64,000 nucleotides of DNA from Bacillus pumilus (lineage in GTDB: Bacteria; Bacillota; Bacilli; Bacillales; Bacillaceae): the NCBI RefSeq assembly GCF_038738535.1, contig NZ_CP046128.1:3224001-3288000 (forward strand), in the 5' to 3' direction. This document shows, in pieces, positions 1 to 8,752 of the stretch. A model generated the notes under the pieces. That model ran no database searches. It worked only from the letters and a program-made list of their open reading frames with translations, and was not told the DNA's origin. Position 1 is the stretch's first letter, and the number at the start of each line of letters is the position of its first letter. A program made the position numbers and the translations under genes.

Positions 1-1026
1 CGCATTTTTGTTCACTGTAATACCGATTTCATCAAGAACATTTTCTGCAATTTTTCCTGTGATGCCAAGAGAACGCAAGTCGATGAGAACAAGATGGTTA
101 TCCGTTCCACCAGATACAAGCTGAATATTTTCAGATAACAGAGTTTCAGCTAGCTGCTTTGCATTATCAATAACGTTTTGTGCATAAGTTTTGAAATCTC
201 CGTTCAATACTTCACCGAAAGAAACAGCTTTTGCAGAGATGACATGCATCAGTGGTCCACCTTGAATACCAGGGAAGATCGATTTGTCGATCTTTTTACC
301 AAACTCTTCACGGCATAGGATCATTCCGCCGCGAGGTCCACGCAATGTTTTGTGAGTTGTCGTTGTCACAAAATCTGCATAAGGAACTGGATTTGGATGA
401 AGACCTACTGCAACAAGACCCGCAATGTGAGCCATGTCGACCATAAAGTAAGCACCGACTTCATCCGCAATCTCACGGAACTTTTTGAAATCAATTTGAC
501 GTGGGTATGCACTTGCACCCGCTACAATTAGCTTTGGCTTATGTTCACGTGCTTTTTCAAGTACATCTTGGTAGTCGATATGCTGCGTTTCTTTATCGAC
601 ACCATATTCTACAAAGTTGTACTGTACACCACTAAAGTTGACAGGGCTTCCATGCGTTAAATGCCCGCCATGTGATAAGTTCATGCCTAGCACTGTATCG
701 CCATGCTCAAGAATGGTAAAGTATACGGCCATATTCGCTTGAGCACCTGAGTGAGGCTGTACGTTCACATACTCAGCGCCAAAAATTTCTTTTGCGCGGT
801 CACGTGCGATATCTTCTACAACGTCTACATGTTCACAGCCGCCATAGTAGCGTTTACCAGGGTAGCCCTCTGCATATTTGTTTGTTAATACAGAGCCCTG
901 TGCTTCCATGACTGCTTCGCTTACAAAGTTTTCTGATGCAATTAATTCGATTTTGTCCTGCTGGCGTTTCCGCTCTAGTTGAATTGCCTTGAATACTTGT
1001 GCGTCTTGCTCAGGTAAATGTTTCAT
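1..1026 (-). CDS. glyA: Serine hydroxymethyltransferase (partial, C-terminus beyond window)
   Basis: PLP enzyme of the cytosol that interconverts serine and glycine and charges tetrahydrofolate with a one-carbon unit. The 342 codons present begin [12 protein letters not shown] and run to the TVNKNA segment, so roughly the last 70 residues of a ~415-residue enzyme are outside the window. The PLP-binding lysine is visible as K226 in the [14 protein letters not shown] motif, and the [14 protein letters not shown] segment is intact. The ATG at 1026 follows a GGAGAGGA-type ribosome binding site. It is the last gene read in the ywlG-to-glyA direction but has its own promoter (1075-1104). Confidence 0.97.
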   Translation of the reverse strand, partial: MKHLPEQDAQVFKAIQLERKRQQDKIELIASENFVSEAVMEAQGSVLTNKYAEGYPGKRYYGGCEHVDVVEDIARDRAKEIFGAEYVNVQPHSGAQANMAVYFTILEHGDTVLGMNLSHGGHLTHGSPVNFSGVQYNFVEYGVDKETQHIDYQDVLEKAREHKPKLIVAGASAYPRQIDFKKFREIADEVGAYFMVDMAHIAGLVAVGLHPNPVPYADFVTTTTHKTLRGPRGGMILCREEFGKKIDKSIFPGIQGGPLMHVISAKAVSFGEVLNGDFKTYAQNVIDNAKQLAETLLSENIQLVSGGTDNHLVLIDLRSLGITGKIAENVLDEIGITVNKNA

Positions 1027-1074
1027 CAGCGAAATCCTCTCCAATCTATTTCCATTCGATGTTTTCACCATCTC

Positions 1075-1104
1075 ATTGTACACGGTTTTTGAGTGAAATG
1101 TAAA
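1075..1104 (-). promoter_or_regulatory. Predicted SigA promoter of glyA
   Basis: On the minus strand TTTACA (1099-1104) is followed by an 18-base spacer and TACAAT (1075-1080), with a TG just before the -10. This puts the start about 40-50 bases ahead of the glyA ATG. Seen in sequence; activity is inferred. Confidence 0.6.
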
Positions 1105-1138
1105 AGTTTTTTTGGGAAATCGACTTCTTTTTTTACGA

Positions 1139-1151
1139 AAAACCGAATATT
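1139..1151 (+). promoter_or_regulatory. Possible single PurBox upstream of glyA
   Basis: AAAACCGAATATT matches the PurR half-site AWWWCCGAACWWT at 12 of 13 positions and lies upstream of the glyA -35. glyA belongs to the PurR regulon in B. subtilis (recall). I could not find the expected inverted partner box at the usual spacing, so confidence is low. Confidence 0.3.
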
Positions 1152-1203
1152 CAAGCGGTGAAGCGTCTTCATCATTCAACATTATATTAGAAATATGTCT
1201 AAG

Positions 1204-1743
1204 CTATGATCTTGTATAAACCGCTCGTTCTCCGCCAATCAGCTTCGGACGCGTTTTCGCAAAAGTCACATGTGCATGTCCTAATTGATGACGACTGAGG
1301 CGAACAGGTACAGCGACTCTCTTTAGATGCATCCCAATTAATGTATCACCGATATCGATTCCAGCATGCGCCTTGATGGATTCAACTAACACAGGATGTT
1401 CCATGTGCTGATACGCATGAGCCGCCATCGAACCACCCGCCTTTCGGACAGGTACTGCCGCTACAATCTCTAGGTTAAGCCGGAAAGCCACTTCTTCTTC
1501 CACAACAAGAGCACGATTCAGATGCTCACAGCACTGGAAAGCGAGCTCAATGCCAGTCTCTCGTCTTAGCTGATCCAATTCTTGATAGATAGACGCAGCT
1601 ATTTGCTCACTTCCTGCTGTCCCAATATGCTCACCAGCCACTTCTGATGTACTGCAGCCGATCACTAAGATTTGCCCAGCACGCAGTTCGACCATTTGAT
1701 GAAACTCTTTTAACATTTCAAGCCAATCTTGACCAATGTTCAT
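1204..1743 (-). CDS. ywlG: YwlG family protein (UPF0340)
   Basis: A 179-residue soluble protein of the UPF0340 family, found in many Firmicutes between rpiB and glyA. I recognise it from the [20 protein letters not shown] motif near residues 27-46 and the [10 protein letters not shown] segment. Its biochemical role is not established. It starts 12 bases after the rpiB stop and is clearly co-transcribed with rpiB and ywlE. The 177-base gap after it contains the glyA promoter. Confidence 0.9.
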   Translation of the reverse strand: MNIGQDWLEMLKEFHQMVELRAGQILVIGCSTSEVAGEHIGTAGSEQIAASIYQELDQLRRETGIELAFQCCEHLNRALVVEEEVAFRLNLEIVAAVPVRKAGGSMAAHAYQHMEHPVLVESIKAHAGIDIGDTLIGMHLKRVAVPVRLSRHQLGHAHVTFAKTRPKLIGGERAVYTRS

Positions 1744-1755
1744 GTTAAGCGCTCC

Positions 1756-2205
1756 TTATAGGTGCTTTTCTTCGTAATCAGCGATCTTACCAATCCGTAC
1801 AGCATGTCGTCCTGCCGTAAATTCTGTTGTCAGCCAAATGTGCGCAATCTCACGTGCTAATCCAGGGCCAATGACTCGCTCTCCCATCGCAAGGACGTTT
1901 GTATCATTATGTTCTCTAGTCGCTTTCGCACTAAATGTATCATGCACCAGCGCACAGCGAATTCCTTTCACTTTGTTTGCTGAGATGCTCATACCGATGC
2001 CTGTCCCGCAAATTAAAATGCCGCGGTCGACTTCTCCGTTTGCCACCATGTTAGCTACAGGAAAAGCATAATCTGGGTAGTCTACAGAACCTGATCCACA
2101 TTCACAACCCATATCAATGTATTCAATCTTCAATTCATCCATCAGTTGTTTGATTTCTTCACGAATATTCGTTCCGCCGTGATCGGATGCAATGGCTACT
2201 TTCAT
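1756..2205 (-). CDS. rpiB: Ribose-5-phosphate isomerase B
   Basis: Isomerises ribose 5-phosphate and ribulose 5-phosphate in the pentose phosphate pathway. The 149-residue protein begins MKVAIASDHGG, the classic RpiB N-terminus with the phosphate-binding SDHGG. The CGTGIGMSISANK active-site loop follows in mid-protein. I use the ATG at 2205 because AGGAGG sits 9 bases upstream and the family starts there. The longer frame, opening at 2241, adds 12 residues with no homology. It lies between ywlE and ywlG in one transcription unit (ywlF in B. subtilis). Confidence 0.95.
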   Translation of the reverse strand: MKVAIASDHGGTNIREEIKQLMDELKIEYIDMGCECGSGSVDYPDYAFPVANMVANGEVDRGILICGTGIGMSISANKVKGIRCALVHDTFSAKATREHNDTNVLAMGERVIGPGLAREIAHIWLTTEFTAGRHAVRIGKIADYEEKHL

Positions 2206-2345
2206 CGGGCAATTCCTCCTAAGGGTGAGTTGATCTGTCATGCCTTACATTTATTCTTTATTTATAGTTATATTTTAACCTCTGCCTAGTCATTTGCAAA
2301 CAAAAGCAGAAAAACCGTTGACGCAACGGTTTTACAGGTTGTCCA

Positions 2346-2804
2346 TTATGAGCATGTCTGATCTTTTTTCAATCTCTCAGCCAGTTGATAGAGCAATGCT
2401 TCAAGTTCATCACGTGTTTCCTGATAAACAGACAGACTTCCTCCAAACGGATCGGATACATCGCCTTCTGTTCCTGTCGCAAATTCCTTTAGAGTGAAGA
2501 TCTTGTCTTTTGCATGCGCATATTGCTCCACAATCAACTGTTTATGCTGCATGGTCATGGTGAAGACGTAATCTGCTTCTCGCAGAAGATCCTCTGTCAG
2601 TTTTGAAGAAGAGTGATTCAGTGGAATGCTTTTCTCAAATAATGCTTCGACCGCTTGAGGAGAAGCCTTCCCAGCATCTGAGGCAAAAATGCCCGCTGAT
2701 TTAACAGTGACCTCTAAACCTTTATCATGTGCAATTGAAGCAAAAAGGGCTTGAGCCATCGGACTTCTGCATGTATTTCCCGTACAAACAAATAAGATTT
2801 TCAT
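2346..2804 (-). CDS. ywlE: Protein-arginine phosphatase YwlE
   Basis: Low-molecular-weight phosphatase family (152 residues). The N-terminal P-loop MKILFVCTGNTCRS holds the nucleophile C7, C12 and R13, and the general acid lies in the SDPFGG motif near residue 117. T11 in the loop is the residue that in B. subtilis YwlE gives specificity for phosphoarginine, so the product should reverse McsB arginine phosphorylation and protect proteins from ClpCP. AAAGGAGGG precedes the ATG at 2804, which I prefer to the upstream in-frame start at 2837. Next in order is rpiB. Confidence 0.93.
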   Translation of the reverse strand: MKILFVCTGNTCRSPMAQALFASIAHDKGLEVTVKSAGIFASDAGKASPQAVEALFEKSIPLNHSSSKLTEDLLREADYVFTMTMQHKQLIVEQYAHAKDKIFTLKEFATGTEGDVSDPFGGSLSVYQETRDELEALLYQLAERLKKDQTCS

Positions 2805-2867
2805 CTTTCGCCCTCCTTTTCTTCTATTATATAGCATTTCATTCTACATGTTATGTAAGGAGACTGA

Positions 2868-3422
2868 CTAGAGCGGAAATAATAATTTGATACCAAAGGC
2901 TAGTAAAATGATTCCGCCAAGCGCCCCGCTATATGATCCAACCCATGATCGAACCTGTTTACCGAGTAATAATCCAAGCCATGTGAGGATCATACTAAAA
3001 ATACCAAACAATAAAATGGTCATCCACACGTGAGAACCGTAAATTCCGAGACTTAAACCAACGGAAAAACTGTCTAAGCTGACACTTGTTGCAAAAAGAA
3101 CGAGACCAGCCCCAACAGGTGCGATAAATGGTTTATCCTCTTTGCGAATAGACGCAACGATCATTTGCAGCCCGAGCACCAAAAGCAGCGCCCCGCCGAT
3201 ATAGGTGGCAAGGAGACCGAGCCAGCCTGATAGGAGCTGACCTGTCAGCATACCAAAAAGCGGCATAAACATATGAAATATCCCAATGACAAGTCCAATA
3301 TAAATGATCTGGCGGAACCTCAGCTGAACCATCCCCATGCCAAGTCCAACCGAAAAAGCATCCATTCCCAGTGCAAAAGCCATGATGCTGAGCGTCAGCA
3401 ATTCGCCAGCTAGTTCGTACAT
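2868..3422 (-). CDS. mntP: Manganese efflux pump MntP
   Basis: A 184-residue membrane protein with about six transmembrane helices, known as ywlD in B. subtilis. It exports Mn2+. The paired motifs [12 protein letters not shown] (N-terminal half) and [14 protein letters not shown] (C-terminal half) show the internal two-fold repeat and the acidic metal-ligand positions typical of MntP. The ATG at 3422 has GGGGGA 7 bases upstream; the longer frame to 3470 has no ribosome binding site. In B. subtilis mntP is controlled by MntR; I did not find a clear MntR box or an Mn riboswitch in the short 60-base gap to ywlC. Confidence 0.92.
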   Translation of the reverse strand: MYELAGELLTLSIMAFALGMDAFSVGLGMGMVQLRFRQIIYIGLVIGIFHMFMPLFGMLTGQLLSGWLGLLATYIGGALLLVLGLQMIVASIRKEDKPFIAPVGAGLVLFATSVSLDSFSVGLSLGIYGSHVWMTILLFGIFSMILTWLGLLLGKQVRSWVGSYSGALGGIILLAFGIKLLFPL

Positions 3423-3482
3423 GTAAATCCCCCTTGGACACGCATTCTCCTTTAACCTATGTTTGTCCAAGAAGGGTTAGAA

Positions 3483-4538
3483 CTATTTGAATGAAGAGAG
3501 GGTACGCCCTCCTGCCGCTTTTTGCAGACGGTTCATGATCGCTGAACCCACTCCCTGCTCTGAAAAGGCTTCTGAAATAATGACATCTACATCTGTCTCA
3601 TCAAATTGTCTCAGTACACGATATAAGTTTGCCGCAATCGTTTCAGGTTTCCCTCTCCATCCACAGCTGAAAACAACATCTGCCGCAAACAACGATTTCT
3701 TTTCTTCTGTTGTCAGCACGCCCACTTTTAGACCTTCTGCCTGGTATGTTTGAATGTGATGCTGCATCTCTTCATCACTTCCAGAAAAAAGATACATTTG
3801 AGCTTCAGGTGCATAGTGTGTGTATTTCATTCCTGGCGATACAGGCGCTTCGTCCTTTTTTGTCAGCCCCGGGTCGATACTGACCGTTCCAACTACCTCT
3901 TCTAAAGCTTCTTTTGTAATCCCGCCAGGCCTTAAGATCACTGGAATCTCGTCGACACAGGATACAACCGTTGACTCAACGCCAATTCCAGTTGAACCGC
4001 CATCGACAATTCCAGCGATTCTTCCATCGAGATCACTCGCTACATGGTCAGCTTGTGTCGGTGAAGGTTTCCCTGAACGGTTGGCACTTGGTGCGGCAAT
4101 CGGCAGACCAGCTGCTCGGATGAGCTCAAGCGCAATCGGATGGTCAGGCATTCTCACACCGACCGTGGATAAACCTGCTGTGACCTGCTTTGATAAAGCA
4201 CCCGGCTTACATGGAAGAACAATGGTTAAAGCGCCCGGCCAAAAGGCTTCCATCAGCGCCTTTGCTTTTTCACTTTCTATTTGCGCAAATTCGTGAAGCT
4301 GCTGAACCTCCGCAATGTGGACAATCAATGGATTATCACTTGGACGCCCTTTCGCTTCATATATTTTCATGACAGCTTCTGTCTCTTTCGCATTTGCCCC
4401 TAGTCCGTAAACAGTCTCAGTCGGAAAAGCGACCACTTCGTTTTGCTGCAATAACACAGCTGCCTGTTCAATTTGTGGATAGTATGTGGATAAACTCTTT
4501 TCTAAATCCACAGACCACCTTTTTGTATTTAACATCAT
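3483..4538 (-). CDS. ywlC: L-threonylcarbamoyladenylate synthase (Sua5/TsaC type)
   Basis: Makes threonylcarbamoyl-AMP for the t6A37 modification of ANN-reading tRNAs. It is 351 residues, the long Sua5 form: a YrdC-like domain (about 15-215, with FPTETVYGLGANA and KGRPSDNPLIVHI) joined to a C-terminal Sua5 domain after the SPGMKYTHYAP linker. Two adjacent ATG codons (4538 and 4535) follow AAGGAG; either could be used. The 5' part of the gene carries two DnaA boxes that belong to a cluster extending into the ywlB intergene. Confidence 0.94.
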   Translation of the reverse strand: MMLNTKRWSVDLEKSLSTYYPQIEQAAVLLQQNEVVAFPTETVYGLGANAKETEAVMKIYEAKGRPSDNPLIVHIAEVQQLHEFAQIESEKAKALMEAFWPGALTIVLPCKPGALSKQVTAGLSTVGVRMPDHPIALELIRAAGLPIAAPSANRSGKPSPTQADHVASDLDGRIAGIVDGGSTGIGVESTVVSCVDEIPVILRPGGITKEALEEVVGTVSIDPGLTKKDEAPVSPGMKYTHYAPEAQMYLFSGSDEEMQHHIQTYQAEGLKVGVLTTEEKKSLFAADVVFSCGWRGKPETIAANLYRVLRQFDETDVDVIISEAFSEQGVGSAIMNRLQKAAGGRTLSSFK

Positions 4539-4680
4539 ACAAACTCCTTTTAAAAAAGATAAAACTGTTGATATATCTCAATTATCCTTTTGAAAGTATA
4601 AAAGATGATGATCAATAAAACAAGCGTTGTCCACAATTTGTGGATAACGCTTGTTTAACAGTGGATAAGTATGTGTATAA
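4474..4680. promoter_or_regulatory. DnaA-box cluster (ywlC 5' end and ywlC-ywlB intergene)
   Basis: Sites close to the DnaA consensus TTATCCACA: 4474-4482 (one mismatch), 4485-4493 (exact), 4627-4635 (TTGTCCACA), 4639-4647 (exact), 4660-4668 (one mismatch) and 4672-4680 (TTATACACA). All but the 4627 site lie on the minus strand. B. subtilis has a small number of chromosomal DnaA-box clusters outside oriC, and I recall one near ywlC. The probable role is titrating DnaA or controlling initiation or transcription. Confidence 0.72.
4617..4658 (-). terminator. Terminator of ywlB
   Basis: An 18-bp stem (arms beginning AACAAGCGTT and ending AACGCTTGTT, one mismatched pair) is followed on the minus strand by TTTTATT. 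The stem arms contain two of the DnaA boxes, so terminator and DnaA sites share the same bases. Confidence 0.65.
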
Positions 4681-4696
4681 GTCCAGTATGTTGTGA

Positions 4697-5140
4697 TTAA
4701 CTTCCTTTTTTATGAAGAACCACAGCTTGTTCTTTCGCCAATATCTCTTTTGCATGTGCAGATACCCACATGCTTTCTGGAATGTCCTCTAATGGCGTGA
4801 AGCCCATCAATGCCAAAAAGTCATGTGAGGAGGAGTGGTTTGCGACGACATAAAAAGTATCCACACCTATTTTTCCTCCGAGCGTTTGAACACTTTGGAA
4901 CAAAGACACGATGTGTCCCTGACCTAGTTTATCTGATATGACAAGGGACCGCAGCAAGCCCTCTTGTTCACTAAGCTGTTCAAGACCTAAACACCCCGCC
5001 AGCTGACCGTCCGCATCTTCCATGACAACAAATGTCGTACGCTCTGCAAGCGTGACGCCGCCTTTCGCTTGTCCCTTTTCAAGAAAAGCATTGATCGCTG
5101 GGGCATCTTCTTCTGTGGCTATTCTTAATTGATAATACAT
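4697..5140 (-). CDS. ywlB: GNAT-family N-acetyltransferase YwlB
   Basis: A 147-residue single-domain acetyltransferase. The GNAT fold is suggested by CLGLEQLSEQEGLLRSLVISDKLGQGHIVSLF, whose second half matches the acetyl-CoA-binding motif A region, and by the FLALMGFTPL segment typical of the C-terminal strand-helix. It resembles ArgA/ArcA-like GNATs of arginine metabolism, but the substrate is unknown. It sits between spoIIR and ywlC, as in B. subtilis. Confidence 0.85.
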   Translation of the reverse strand: MYYQLRIATEEDAPAINAFLEKGQAKGGVTLAERTTFVVMEDADGQLAGCLGLEQLSEQEGLLRSLVISDKLGQGHIVSLFQSVQTLGGKIGVDTFYVVANHSSSHDFLALMGFTPLEDIPESMWVSAHAKEILAKEQAVVLHKKGS

Positions 5141-5203
5141 GCTTTCACCTCTTTTTGATCTCTTACTTCAACTCTATGAGGCAAAAACAGATTTATACCT
5201 TTT

Positions 5204-5860
5204 TTAGGAGAAAAGACTAGAGACCCATTCGAATAAAAAGAATTTCACTTCACCGGACTCTTCTTTCTCTTCTTTCACCACTTCATTAACAGACTCATCT
5301 GTTTGCTGCGCTGTCACTTGGTTATCCTCATCCCCCTCTGGCGATGCGATGGCTTCTCCATTTGAAAAATCGATAAAGCAGAGCGGCGGGAATAACACAC
5401 ACCACCAATTGGCTCCATCCCCTTCTCCAAGTGTAATTAAAATGGCTTCATATTCCCCTGCAGGATAGACGAAATTCCCATATAGCTTTGTTGGAAATGA
5501 GGCTTTTTGAAAGCTGACTGAGACGGATTGATCAATGTGCTGTTCCTTCAATTTCGCTTTGGCAATACGATTGATTTCTGGCAGCTTGGTCCGAATTACA
5601 CGTCTTGCTTCTTCAATGGATGTGAGGTCTTTAACCCACTCTGTCATATTGGCATTGACCTCGTCACGAATGCTTCTTTTCACATCCTGATCCGCTGAAC
5701 GATCACTATTTGCTAAAATGCGTAAACGGATCGCTTCGTCTGGTATTACAACAGGCTGATTTGCAGAAGCAGCCGCTGTCTCCTCCCTTCCAAGGTTTGC
5801 AAAAGCACCGCATAATAATAGAAACATATAAAGACAAATCATCATTTTACTTTTAAACAT
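5204..5860 (-). CDS. spoIIR: Stage II sporulation protein R
   Basis: Secreted forespore signal that triggers SpoIIGA to process pro-SigE in the mother cell. It has 218 residues with an N-terminal signal or anchor segment (about residues 5-24, ICLYMFLLLCGAFA), followed by the conserved IRLRILANSD and VKRSIRDEVN region and the NWWCVLFPPLCFIDF motif. The C-terminal acidic tail is variable. GGGGGG precedes the ATG at 5860. A SigF-type promoter lies just upstream (5896-5925), fitting forespore expression. Confidence 0.95.
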   Translation of the reverse strand: MFKSKMMICLYMFLLLCGAFANLGREETAAASANQPVVIPDEAIRLRILANSDRSADQDVKRSIRDEVNANMTEWVKDLTSIEEARRVIRTKLPEINRIAKAKLKEQHIDQSVSVSFQKASFPTKLYGNFVYPAGEYEAILITLGEGDGANWWCVLFPPLCFIDFSNGEAIASPEGDEDNQVTAQQTDESVNEVVKEEKEESGEVKFFLFEWVSSLFS

Positions 5861-5895
5861 GATGTGTTCCCCCCACTTTTTCTCTTCGCTACAAA

Positions 5896-5925
5896 CATTG
5901 TGTCCAGGAAACCCATCTCATAAAC
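5896..5925 (-). promoter_or_regulatory. SigF-type promoter of spoIIR
   Basis: Minus strand: GTTTA (5921-5925), 15-base spacer, GGACACAATG (5896-5905). The -10 matches GGnnAnAMTR fully and the -35 differs from GYATA at one base. Confidence 0.7.
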
Positions 5926-5961
5926 AGACAAAATGATTTTTTTAATAGATTATAAGTCAAA

Positions 5962-5992
5962 TCAAAAAAGCCGTCTCATTAAGAACGGCTTT
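5962..5992 (-). terminator. Terminator of the lipoprotein gene
   Basis: Perfect 8-bp stem AAAGCCGT/ACGGCTTT followed by a T-run on the minus strand. It overlaps the last codons of the gene at 5979-6476. Confidence 0.8.
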
Positions 5993-6476
5993 GAAGTGAG
6001 GATTGGTAATCGGAAGGGTACAGTCTCCCATCCCAATCTCGGCTGATTTTTAACCCTGATTCTGTTTTGATGACAGTCATTGCTCCTTTTTTCTTGATTT
6101 CTTTTTTAACCTTTCCTTTTTGATCAATAAATTGAATCATCATTTCATAGTCAAATTCAATTCTGTCATCGCTTTCATCTGAAGGCGTAAACGTAATTTT
6201 CTTCAGCTTAATTTGACAATCTTGATCCTTTGCTGCTTCTAACACGCTCGGGAACATGCTGTCTTGTGTATATTCTTGATATTCATGCTCAGTTAAATAA
6301 AACTTCAGCTTCTCCTTCATGTCAGTTAGGTCATCTGTTCGATTCACTGTGTATTGTGCTTTTTTATAGCTTTCTCCAAATGCTGCTGCTTCTTTTTTAA
6401 AGCTCGGTTTACCACAAGCACTCACAATCAATAGTACACTGACGATGACCAACACCATCGCATACCTTCTGTTCAC
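5979..6476 (-). CDS. Predicted lipoprotein of unknown function
   Basis: A 165-residue protein with a classic lipoprotein signal: MNRR, a hydrophobic stretch (residues 6-19) and the lipobox VSAC with C21 as the lipidation site. The mature part is charged and contains no motif I recognise. Its length and shape (a single globular domain with several beta-strands, ending in ISRDWDGRLYPSD) recall small NTF2-like lipoproteins, but that is a guess. It lies between prmC and spoIIR, where B. subtilis carries ywlA. It is not similar to what I recall of YwlA. Confidence 0.75.
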   Translation of the reverse strand: MNRRYAMVLVIVSVLLIVSACGKPSFKKEAAAFGESYKKAQYTVNRTDDLTDMKEKLKFYLTEHEYQEYTQDSMFPSVLEAAKDQDCQIKLKKITFTPSDESDDRIEFDYEMMIQFIDQKGKVKKEIKKKGAMTVIKTESGLKISRDWDGRLYPSDYQSSLQSRS

Positions 6477-6580
6477 ACCATTCGCTCCTTCAAAACAAAT
6501 TTATGTAAAAAAATCATGATCAGAATGTTCATTCTTCTATATATACGTTTCTCTTTTACCATAAGTTTCATCTTTACATA

Positions 6581-6611
6581 ATAAAATAGTCCGACTTTTT
6601 TCAGCCGGACT
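6581..6611 (-). terminator. Terminator after prmC
   Basis: Arms AGTCCGGC and GTCGGACT (one G-T pair) are followed by TTTTATT on the minus strand. The hairpin overlaps the prmC stop codon. Confidence 0.7.
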
Positions 6612-7485
6612 TTCCGTTTTGAATGTGTGCGCAAACAGCTCGGTCTTTCCCGTTTATGTCCTTGACGATGCGGACATCTGCCGCGGGAAATGACTGCAAG
6701 AGATGTGCTTTTACATCTTGCCCTTGCGTATGTCCAATTTCAAAGACAACGACCGCCTGCTCATGAAGTACACAGTGAAGATCACGAATGAGACGCTTGT
6801 AAAACCACAGACCATCACGTCCATCTGTCAGCGCATTCACTGGCTCATGCTTTGTAACCACCTCTGACAAACTGTCCATTTCTTCTGCTGCAATATAAGG
6901 TGGATTGGAAATAAACAGATCCACTTTGATGCCTTGATCCATGACTGGTTCAAGTAAATCTCCTTGTAAAAAATCAACGTCTGCACCAAGCGCTTGTTGA
7001 TTCCGCTTTGCTACGGCAAGTGCTTCATGAGAAATATCCGTTGCTGTGACAGATAATGTTTCTTTTTCAAGAGCCAGCGTAATCGCAATTGCCCCGCTTC
7101 CTGTGCCAACGTCCACTGCTTTGAGCGGCTGATCGTGCGGGAAGACGTCACTCACCAGATTCAGCGCCGCCAAAACGACCTCTTCCGTTTCAGGACGAGG
7201 AATGAGAACATGTTTGTTCACCTCGAAGGGACGGCCGTAAAAGAATTCAATACCCGTTAGATGCTGAACAGGCACGCCTTTCTTATGCTGCGTGACAAAC
7301 TCGCTGAACAACCGATCTTGCTCCTCTGGCAGCAGATCATGAAAACGTGCAAGAAGTTCACTTCTGCTTAGGCCCATTACATGCATCAAAAGGAGCTCTG
7401 CTGCGTTTTGGTCTCTACCGGCTTCCGTTAACAAAGAAGAAGCCCATTTAAGGGCTTCAAAGATGGTTCGCTGATTATTTTGCAT
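6601..7485 (-). CDS. prmC: Release factor glutamine methyltransferase
   Basis: Methylates the glutamine of the GGQ motif in release factors RF1 and RF2. The 294-residue protein has an N-terminal helical domain and a SAM-dependent methyltransferase domain with [15 protein letters not shown] (SAM motif I) and the substrate-binding NPPY. Its start overlaps the end of prfA by 11 bases, so the modifying enzyme and its substrate RF1 are translationally coupled, as in many bacteria (ywkE in B. subtilis). Confidence 0.96.
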   Translation of the reverse strand: MQNNQRTIFEALKWASSLLTEAGRDQNAAELLLMHVMGLSRSELLARFHDLLPEEQDRLFSEFVTQHKKGVPVQHLTGIEFFYGRPFEVNKHVLIPRPETEEVVLAALNLVSDVFPHDQPLKAVDVGTGSGAIAITLALEKETLSVTATDISHEALAVAKRNQQALGADVDFLQGDLLEPVMDQGIKVDLFISNPPYIAAEEMDSLSEVVTKHEPVNALTDGRDGLWFYKRLIRDLHCVLHEQAVVVFEIGHTQGQDVKAHLLQSFPAADVRIVKDINGKDRAVCAHIQNGKSG

Positions 7486-8542
7486 TTTGAAGCTTTCTTG
7501 CTTGGTCTTCCATAATTAATGCATCTATGACCTCGTCAAGTTTTCCTTCTAAAATTTGATCAAGCTTTTGAATCGTCAATCCGATGCGGTGGTCCGTTAC
7601 ACGGTTTTGCGGGAAATTGTACGTACGGATACGCTCTGAACGATCCCCTGTTCCAACAGCAGATTTACGCGTTTGATCATATTCAGCCTGTGCTTCACGC
7701 TGGAATTTATCATAAATTCTCGCACGTAACACTTTCATGGCTTTTTCTTTGTTTTTGATTTGCGACTTCTCATCCTGACAGGATACAACCACACCTGTTG
7801 GAAGGTGAGTTAATCGAACAGCAGACATGGTCGTATTGACACTTTGTCCGCCAGGTCCGCTTGATGTGAAAGTATCTACACGGATGTCTTTTTCATGGAT
7901 ATCAATTTCAACTTCTTCAGCCTCAGGCAAGACAGCAACTGTCGCTGTTGATGTATGAATCCGTCCGCCTGATTCTGTTTCCGGAACACGCTGCACGCGG
8001 TGTGCGCCGTTTTCAAACTTTAGTTTGGAGTATGCGCCTTTCCCGCTGATCATAAAGATAATCTCTTTATAACCGCCAGTTCCAGTCACGCTCGCTTCCA
8101 TCACTTCCGTTTTCCAGCCTTGCATTTCAGCATAACGGCTGTACATACGGTAAAGATTTCCAGCAAAAAGCGCGGCCTCTTCTCCTCCCGCTGCACCACG
8201 AACCTCCACAATAACGTTTTTGTTGTCATTTGGATCTTTCGGGATCAGCAAGATTTTCAGCTCGTCTTCTAAACGTTCCGTTTCCTCTGTGAGCTCTGAA
8301 ATTTCTTCTTTGACCATGTCGCGCATCTCGGCATCCAGCTTCTCTTCCAGCATTGCTTTCGCTTCGCTCAACTGGTCGTATGCCGCACGATATTGTCTAT
8401 ATACCTCAACAGTTTCTTGAATATCAGATTGTTCCTTCGAATATTCACGAAGCTTCTTAGGGTCATTCACCACTTCAGGGTCACTTAAATATTCATTTAG
8501 CTTTTCATAGCGTTCTTCAATTGATTTTAAACGGTCTAACAT
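7475..8542 (-). CDS. prfA: Peptide chain release factor 1
   Basis: Recognises UAA and UAG and triggers peptide release. The 355-residue protein carries the GGQ catalytic motif within [17 protein letters not shown] and the family segment [15 protein letters not shown] choose the ATG at 8542 (MLDRLKS) because GAGGTG lies 6 bases upstream and homologues start there; the frame extends to a GTG at 8551. It is followed by prmC with an 11-base overlap. Confidence 0.97.
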   Translation of the reverse strand: MLDRLKSIEERYEKLNEYLSDPEVVNDPKKLREYSKEQSDIQETVEVYRQYRAAYDQLSEAKAMLEEKLDAEMRDMVKEEISELTEETERLEDELKILLIPKDPNDNKNVIVEVRGAAGGEEAALFAGNLYRMYSRYAEMQGWKTEVMEASVTGTGGYKEIIFMISGKGAYSKLKFENGAHRVQRVPETESGGRIHTSTATVAVLPEAEEVEIDIHEKDIRVDTFTSSGPGGQSVNTTMSAVRLTHLPTGVVVSCQDEKSQIKNKEKAMKVLRARIYDKFQREAQAEYDQTRKSAVGTGDRSERIRTYNFPQNRVTDHRIGLTIQKLDQILEGKLDEVIDALIMEDQARKLQNAK

Positions 8543-8689
8543 GGTCTTCACCTCTGTTTTGTGCGTAACAGTCTAATTATAGTATAGCGGGGTATGACAG
8601 TCAAAAAAATTTCCAAAACAATTGATTTTCTGCAATTTTTCGCTAGAAAACACGATCTTTGGCGATTGGTTACTTGTTTTGTCTAACGT

Positions 8690-8719
8690 GAAGGAACAGT
8701 TCCTCCTTGAAGAGAATGG
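8690..8719 (+). promoter_or_regulatory. SigH-type promoter of racA
   Basis: GAAGGAACA (8690-8698), 12-base spacer, AGAGAATGG (8711-8719). The AGGA and GAAT cores match the SigH consensus; only flanking W positions differ. A start near 8726 would fit translation from the TTG at 8753. Confidence 0.6.
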
Positions 8720-8752
8720 TACTTATAATTGAAAAAAGGGAGGGCATTTGGT

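Noticed and set aside
3133..3441. 102-codon minus-strand frame over mntP
   Set aside because: Overlaps the well-supported mntP frame and has no protein-like composition.
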